Shown piece by piece: positions 60,459-64,000 of a stretch of 64,000 nt of DNA. Each line of letters begins with the position of its first letter. Positions within the stretch are counted from its first letter, which is position 1. The DNA is from an uncultured Bacteroidales bacterium (GTDB lineage: Bacteria > Bacteroidota > Bacteroidia > Bacteroidales > Paludibacteraceae): positions 124,001-188,000 of the forward strand of contig CALUNA010000003.1 in the NCBI GenBank assembly GCA_944321895.1, in the 5' to 3' direction. The notes below the pieces were generated by a model. The model was not told the DNA's origin. It saw only the letters and a program-made list of their open reading frames with translations, and made no database searches. A program made the translations under genes and the position numbers.

Positions 60459-62339
60459 CTAATCTGCGGCCGGTCGGATGTCTTTTATGCCGTGGTTGTA
60501 ATAATCCTCCATGTGCCGGTTGAATCCGATTTTACCTTCTTTGCTCCATTGGGTCACTTGTTCCGTAATCGGTTCGATGGTTATGTTGACGCGCCGGCGT
60601 TTGCGGAACGGGAGCGTACAGGACAAACCAATGCTTTTCAGCAGGGTAGGTATGAGCGGCGGCGTATTTTTGCGACCGTAGCGGCTCCAGATACTGCCCC
60701 ACAGCCCTTCGGTGCGTATGCCGAGCACAACCGTATTTTCCGGCAATTCCGTGCAGACATTGTATGCCAGTTGCCGGTTGCCGATTTTTTCCGTTCCGTC
60801 CAGCGTGATATGTCCCGAGGGGTAAAACAGGACATTACCGCCCGCCTGCAACGTTTCATGCACAATGGTGTGCAGGCTTTTGACCTGTTCCAGTCCGTTA
60901 TGGTTCTTTTTCAGGTCCGGAACGCAGACGGCATCGAACAGCGACAAAATACGGCGCGACAAACCAATGTGGAAATAGCCCTCATCAACCAGCGGCCGGA
61001 TGCGGTATGCGTAAAACTCGGCAAACAGAATCATCGGATCGACGACCGCCTGATGATTGGGAAGAATCAGGCAACTCTTGTCGGTTTTCAGATATTCCAT
61101 TCCTTCAATGCGGATATCGTAGCGCAGACGGAACAGCTGCCTGCACGTGAAACAAATGACCGGCCGATAATTGAACATTAGATAAAAAGGTGTCAGCAAC
61201 AGCACGATACCCAGAAGCAGGAACATGTATTGCACCGGCAAAAAGAAGGTCAACAATGCAAATGTGCCGGATGCCAGCAGTATGAATATGAACGAAACCT
61301 GGTTGAAATAGGCCAACACGACATTCAGGGTCGTCCCTTTGACACGTTTCTGTATTTCCGCATCGAGCGGGAGCTTGAAAAATCCTGCGGTGAAAGCCAG
61401 TATAAACAGCATAATGGCAAACGGAACAGGCTTCAAAGGCACAAAAAACAAAAAGAGCAACAGCACAGCCAGAAACCAGCCGAAATAAGCCACATACCCC
61501 AACAAATAGATTTTCTTGTCAACCCACCCGGCCACCACATTGCCCAGCGAAATACCGATAGCGGCCAGCGACAATATTAGTCCGGTATGGAAGGCGTCGA
61601 GTTCCAGAACCTGTTTGCCATAAATAATCAAACCGATTTGCAACGAAGCCGCCAGCCACCAAAACACGGAAAGCGTGTAAATAATGGAATTGACTCCTTT
61701 ATAGGCGAGTGTTTTCCGGTGTATCAGCTTTAAGAACTTGATTGGATTCACCGGATAGGGCATGCTGGTTTTCGTTTCGTTTGCCTTGATGGTGAAACTG
61801 CAAACCAGTCCGAGCAGGGCAAATCCGACAAGCATGACATAATGTACAAACGGCGGTGTGTCTTCAATGACGAAAGATGCAAGCACGGTGCCGGCCAGCA
61901 TGCCGGCAAAGGCAATGGCCTCCATGCCGCCCATGCCGACGGAAATACGCTGGTATCCGCCGATATCCCGTATCAACGCGTATTTGGCAGGTGAATAGAG
62001 CGAGCTCTGCAATCCCATAAGGAAAACCGCCGTGATGACAATCCAGACGGAATGCAGGCAAAACCCCAGAATGGCGATGCCCATAATGGGCAGTTCGGCT
62101 ATCTTTGCCCAGCGGATAATGTTTATTTTGCTGTATATTTGTGTCAGATGTCCGGCCAGCGCCGAGCAGAAAATGTAAGGCAGAACCAGTGCGCCGGCGG
62201 CCATACTTACGACAAGCGATTGCATTTGCGGGTCATCAATCCAGCCAATGACAATAAAGGCGGCCAGCGTTTTCAGAAAATTGTCGTTCAGTACACCCCA
62301 AAAGTTGGTGGTGAACAGTGCTGTGAATGTTGTTTTCAT
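60459..62339 (-). CDS. Fusion of MFS (LplT-like) transporter and PlsC-type acyltransferase
   Basis: A 626-residue protein. The first 420 residues form a 12-helix MFS transporter resembling LplT (TTNFWGVLNDNFLKTLAAF, VFLMGLQSSLYSPAKYALIRDI). The C-terminal 200 residues are a glycerophosphate acyltransferase domain with NHQAVVDPMILFAEF (the HX4D motif as H-QAVV-D) and a second motif FYPSGHITLDG in place of the usual F-P-E-G-T-R. This parallels LplT-Aas and MFS-PlsC fusions, which flip lysophospholipids and re-acylate them. The start MKTTFTALFTTNFWG fits better than an ATG 19 codons upstream. The rnhA-like gene ends 5 bases before it. Confidence 0.88.
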   Translation of the reverse strand: MKTTFTALFTTNFWGVLNDNFLKTLAAFIVIGWIDDPQMQSLVVSMAAGALVLPYIFCSALAGHLTQIYSKINIIRWAKIAELPIMGIAILGFCLHSVWIVITAVFLMGLQSSLYSPAKYALIRDIGGYQRISVGMGGMEAIAFAGMLAGTVLASFVIEDTPPFVHYVMLVGFALLGLVCSFTIKANETKTSMPYPVNPIKFLKLIHRKTLAYKGVNSIIYTLSVFWWLAASLQIGLIIYGKQVLELDAFHTGLILSLAAIGISLGNVVAGWVDKKIYLLGYVAYFGWFLAVLLLFLFFVPLKPVPFAIMLFILAFTAGFFKLPLDAEIQKRVKGTTLNVVLAYFNQVSFIFILLASGTFALLTFFLPVQYMFLLLGIVLLLTPFYLMFNYRPVICFTCRQLFRLRYDIRIEGMEYLKTDKSCLILPNHQAVVDPMILFAEFYAYRIRPLVDEGYFHIGLSRRILSLFDAVCVPDLKKNHNGLEQVKSLHTIVHETLQAGGNVLFYPSGHITLDGTEKIGNRQLAYNVCTELPENTVVLGIRTEGLWGSIWSRYGRKNTPPLIPTLLKSIGLSCTLPFRKRRRVNITIEPITEQVTQWSKEGKIGFNRHMEDYYNHGIKDIRPAAD

Positions 62340-62344
62340 TGTTG

Positions 62345-62977
62345 TTATTTTCTTCCGAAATCGGCGGGAATCTCTCCCCATAGTTCCGTTTGCCATTTCA
62401 AGACAGGATTCTCATACGTGTTTTCCTGCAACCATTTTTCCGCACGCGCCACCAAATCGAACAATATCCTGTTGCGTTCGGTCGGTTGCAGTTTGGTTGC
62501 GGCTTTTTTCTTGCGCAGCCAGGCTTGTGCAGTCCGGCTGTCGGAGTAGATGGGCAGTTTGCTGTTTTGCTGTTTCAGCAATGCAAGGCCGTGCACCAGC
62601 GCCAGAAACTCGCCTATATTGTTGGTGCCTTCGGGGAACGGGCCACGGCGGAAAATTTCTTCACCGGTTTGTGCATTGACGCCCCTGTATTCCATATCGC
62701 CGGGATTGCCGCTACATGCCGCATCTACGGCTATGCTCGGAAAAACCGGACGCCGGTCGGCAGGCAACTTGTGCAAGTCAGGACGTTTTGCCACGGCGTT
62801 TTTGCCAATATAATCCCAGCAGGGCGACAGCATGGCTTCACGTGCTTCCGCTTCGGTGGCAAAACCTTTGAATTTTGCACCGGCATAGCCGCTGACTTGC
62901 CGTTTGCATTCTTCCCACGAGGTGTAAATGCCCGGTTCCTTACCATCCCACACTACAAAAAATTTATTTTTAGCCAT
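62345..62977 (-). CDS. Two-domain ribonuclease H (hybrid-binding domain plus RNase HI)
   Basis: A 210-residue protein. Residues 1-50 form the RNA-DNA hybrid-binding (viroplasmin-like) domain (KFFVVWDGKEPGIYTSWEECKRQVSGYAGAKFKGF). The RNase H fold follows with the catalytic Asp in SIAVDAACSGNPGDMEYRG, Glu in NNIGEFLALVHGLALL and Asp in PIYSDSRTAQAWLRKK. The final acidic residue would lie in the WGEIPADF end. It removes RNA from RNA-DNA hybrids. It is followed by the MFS-PlsC gene on the same strand. Confidence 0.92.
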   Translation of the reverse strand: MAKNKFFVVWDGKEPGIYTSWEECKRQVSGYAGAKFKGFATEAEAREAMLSPCWDYIGKNAVAKRPDLHKLPADRRPVFPSIAVDAACSGNPGDMEYRGVNAQTGEEIFRRGPFPEGTNNIGEFLALVHGLALLKQQNSKLPIYSDSRTAQAWLRKKKAATKLQPTERNRILFDLVARAEKWLQENTYENPVLKWQTELWGEIPADFGRK

Positions 62978-63050
62978 AGAATATCAGACTGATAATTCCG
63001 TTTTGAGCGGACAGATATATTTCCGATTTTCAATTGTCAACTTTGTTTTG

Positions 63051-63058
63051 TATTTTTG
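63051..63058 (+). promoter_or_regulatory. -7 box for tRNA-Arg
   Basis: TATTTTTG, 13 bases before the tRNA 5' end. No clear -33 element. Confidence 0.5.
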
Positions 63059-63071
63059 TGCCGTTTTTCAA

Positions 63072-63143
63072 GCCCCCGTAGTTCAACGGATAGAACGGAA
63101 GTTTCCTAAACTTTAAATAGCAGTTCGATTCTGCTCGGGGGTA
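63072..63143 (+). tRNA. tRNA-Arg (anticodon CCU)
   Basis: A full cloverleaf can be folded: acceptor GCCCCCG/CGGGGGT, D arm GTTC-AACGGATA-GAAC, anticodon arm GAAGT-TTCCTAA-ACTTT with anticodon CCT, a four-base variable loop, and T arm AGCAG-TTCGATT-CTGCT. The discriminator is A. The 3' CCA is not encoded and must be added. Confidence 0.93.
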
Positions 63144-63145
63144 CG

Positions 63146-63170
63146 GCGCCGCAAGTCATTGCGGCGTTAT
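63146..63170. terminator. Terminator hairpin shared by tRNA-Arg and the ABC gene end
   Basis: CGCCGCAA pairs with TTGCGGCG around GTCA, followed by TTATTATTTT on the plus strand. The right arm lies within the last codons of the ABC ATPase gene. Confidence 0.75.
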
Positions 63171-63815
63171 TATTTTCCCGTCCTTCATTTCTATCATGCG
63201 GTCGGATATGGCGGCCAGTTCCTTGTCGTGCGTCACGATGACGATGGTCTGTCCGAAATCGGCGCGCAGTTCAAACAACAGTTTGTGCAACTCCTGTTTG
63301 TTGGCGCTGTCCAGGCTGCCCGACGGCTCGTCAGCAAGAATGACAGCCGGCCGGTTGATAAGCGCGCGCGCTGCCGCAACACGTTGTTTCTCGCCGCCGC
63401 TCAGTTCGGCAGGTTTGTGTTCCAGCCGGTCGGCCAATTTGAGCTGCGCAAGAATCTCCGCCGCCCGTTTGCGTGCCGCATGCTGGTCTTCGCCCGCAAT
63501 CAGCGCGGGAATCATAACGTTTTCCAAAGCCGTGAATTCCGGCAACAGTTGGTGGAACTGGAAAATAAACCCGATCTGCCGGTTGCGGAAACGCGCCAGT
63601 TCCTTGTCAGACAAGCGGCTGACATTCGTTCCGTCTATGATAACTTCGCCTTTGTCCAGTTTGTCCAACGTGCCCAGAATTTGCAGCAAGGTGGTTTTTC
63701 CTGCCCCGCTCGGCCCGACAATCGAAACGATTTCGCCCTTTTCCACATGCAAGTCCACACCTTTCAGCACTTCCAGCGCACCAAATGATTTATGTATGTC
63801 AATTGCTTCTATCAT
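63156..63815 (-). CDS. LolD-type ABC transporter ATP-binding protein
   Basis: A 219-residue ATPase of the LolD/MacB family. It has Walker [17 protein letters not shown], the Q loop [20 protein letters not shown], the signature [18 protein letters not shown], Walker [15 protein letters not shown] and the H-loop [10 protein letters not shown]. It would energise a FtsX-type permease for lipoprotein release, possibly the one at 9.1 kb, but that is only inference. ATG at 63815 ([12 protein letters not shown]) is chosen because the longer start at 63839 falls within the -7 box. Confidence 0.9.
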   Translation of the reverse strand: MIEAIDIHKSFGALEVLKGVDLHVEKGEIVSIVGPSGAGKTTLLQILGTLDKLDKGEVIIDGTNVSRLSDKELARFRNRQIGFIFQFHQLLPEFTALENVMIPALIAGEDQHAARKRAAEILAQLKLADRLEHKPAELSGGEKQRVAAARALINRPAVILADEPSGSLDSANKQELHKLLFELRADFGQTIVIVTHDKELAAISDRMIEMKDGKIITPQ

Positions 63816-63836
63816 GCTGTCCGTTTTTTTGCTGCA

Positions 63837-63844
63837 CAAAAGTA
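63837..63844 (-). promoter_or_regulatory. Bacteroidetes -7 box for the LolD-like gene
   Basis: TACTTTTG on the minus strand, 21 bases before the ATG at 63815. The -33 position has no TTTG. Confidence 0.6.
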
Positions 63845-63919
63845 TAAAAAATTATGCAGCTGACAATTAGGACACGGCAAAATAGGTGTGTTATCAGAAA
63901 CAGCGGGATGTTTTTATGG

Positions 63920-63951
63920 TTTGCGCCGTTGGAACGGATTATGTAACTTTG
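63920..63951 (+). promoter_or_regulatory. Bacteroidetes promoter for the gene entering at the right edge
   Basis: TTTG (63920-63923), exactly 20 bases, TAACTTTG (63944-63951). Confidence 0.85.
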
Positions 63952-63979
63952 CCAAAAGAAAATGGCAGGAGGAAAAACA

Positions 63980-64000
63980 ATGGCAACAATCACCTTGGAA
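63980..64000 (+). CDS. Start of an unidentified gene (MATITLE...), cut by window edge
   Basis: Only seven codons are present. The start is supported by the perfect promoter above and by an AGGAGG Shine-Dalgarno sequence (63967-63972) seven bases before the ATG, which is unusual in this window. The product cannot be named. Confidence 0.65.

Overview
The window looks like a chromosomal piece of a Bacteroidales bacterium that has a type IX secretion system (T9SS), probably gut-associated. The evidence is the Bacteroidetes promoter pattern (TTTG, 19-20 bp, TAnnTTTG) in front of many genes, a TonB-dependent receptor with a CarboxypepD_reg-like domain, the T9SS sortase PorU, T9SS C-terminal sorting domains, glutamine at +1 of several predicted signal-peptidase I sites, a PorU-FAH neighbourhood that I recall from Porphyromonas, and scarce Shine-Dalgarno sequences. 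I cannot name a genus.

Layout. 1-5.2 kb (minus): rex, an FAH-family hydrolase and porU, which runs off the left edge. 5.3-11.5 kb (plus): a TonB-dependent receptor, a class I aminotransferase, an FtsX-like permease, then a membrane-anchored AraC-type regulator. 11.5-19.6 kb: an island of two large T9SS cargo genes. Their bodies look like Firmicutes surface proteins and their sorting domains are nearly identical. Related palindromic repeats flank the pair on both sides, and a seven-unit 23-bp tandem repeat lies downstream. 19.65-25.2 kb (minus): one long run of eight genes (beta-barrel protein, S41 protease, DUF5715-like protein, SpoU methylase, SUI1/YciH factor, glutaminyl cyclase, ProB) read from an apparently leaderless promoter. 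25.3-27.6 kb: pnp. 27.8-28.8 kb: a small lipoprotein and a phage-like fragment. 29-32.6 kb: etfB, etfA and an acyl-CoA dehydrogenase. 33-36 kb: fabI, a DUF2156 protein and a GNAT protein. 36-41 kb (minus): sufE, topoisomerase IV/gyrase subunit A, folB and xseA. 41.7-45.4 kb: acetylxylan esterase-like hydrolase and mutS2. 45.4-52.1 kb (minus): tetR, a lipoprotein, an RND adaptor, an RND pump and TolC. 52.4-54.9 kb: a C_GCAxxG_C_C protein, a His/Tyr-rich protein with a Ser/Arg-rich tail, and a Spy-like protein. 54.9-57 kb: recG. 57-59.2 kb: an AT-rich segment with a PDZ-like orphan and two strong hairpins. 59.2-64 kb: U32 peptidase, an LplT/PlsC-type fusion, a two-domain RNase H, tRNA-Arg(CCU), a LolD-like ATPase and the first codons of a plus-strand gene.

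Connections. Cell-envelope export recurs: PorU processes T9SS cargo, two cargo genes lie 8-15 kb away, and a periplasmic glutaminyl cyclase is present together with several predicted secreted proteins that begin with Gln after signal cleavage. The Clostridia-like cargo (12,083-15,565) is an exception, keeping an Ala-Phe-Ala/Ala cleavage site, which fits a recent foreign origin. The most interesting candidates for new biology are this chimeric cargo pair with its hypervariable lectin-like segments and repeat-rich borders, the homopolymer and inverted repeat before the esterase gene, and the long hairpin at 58.8-58.9 kb.
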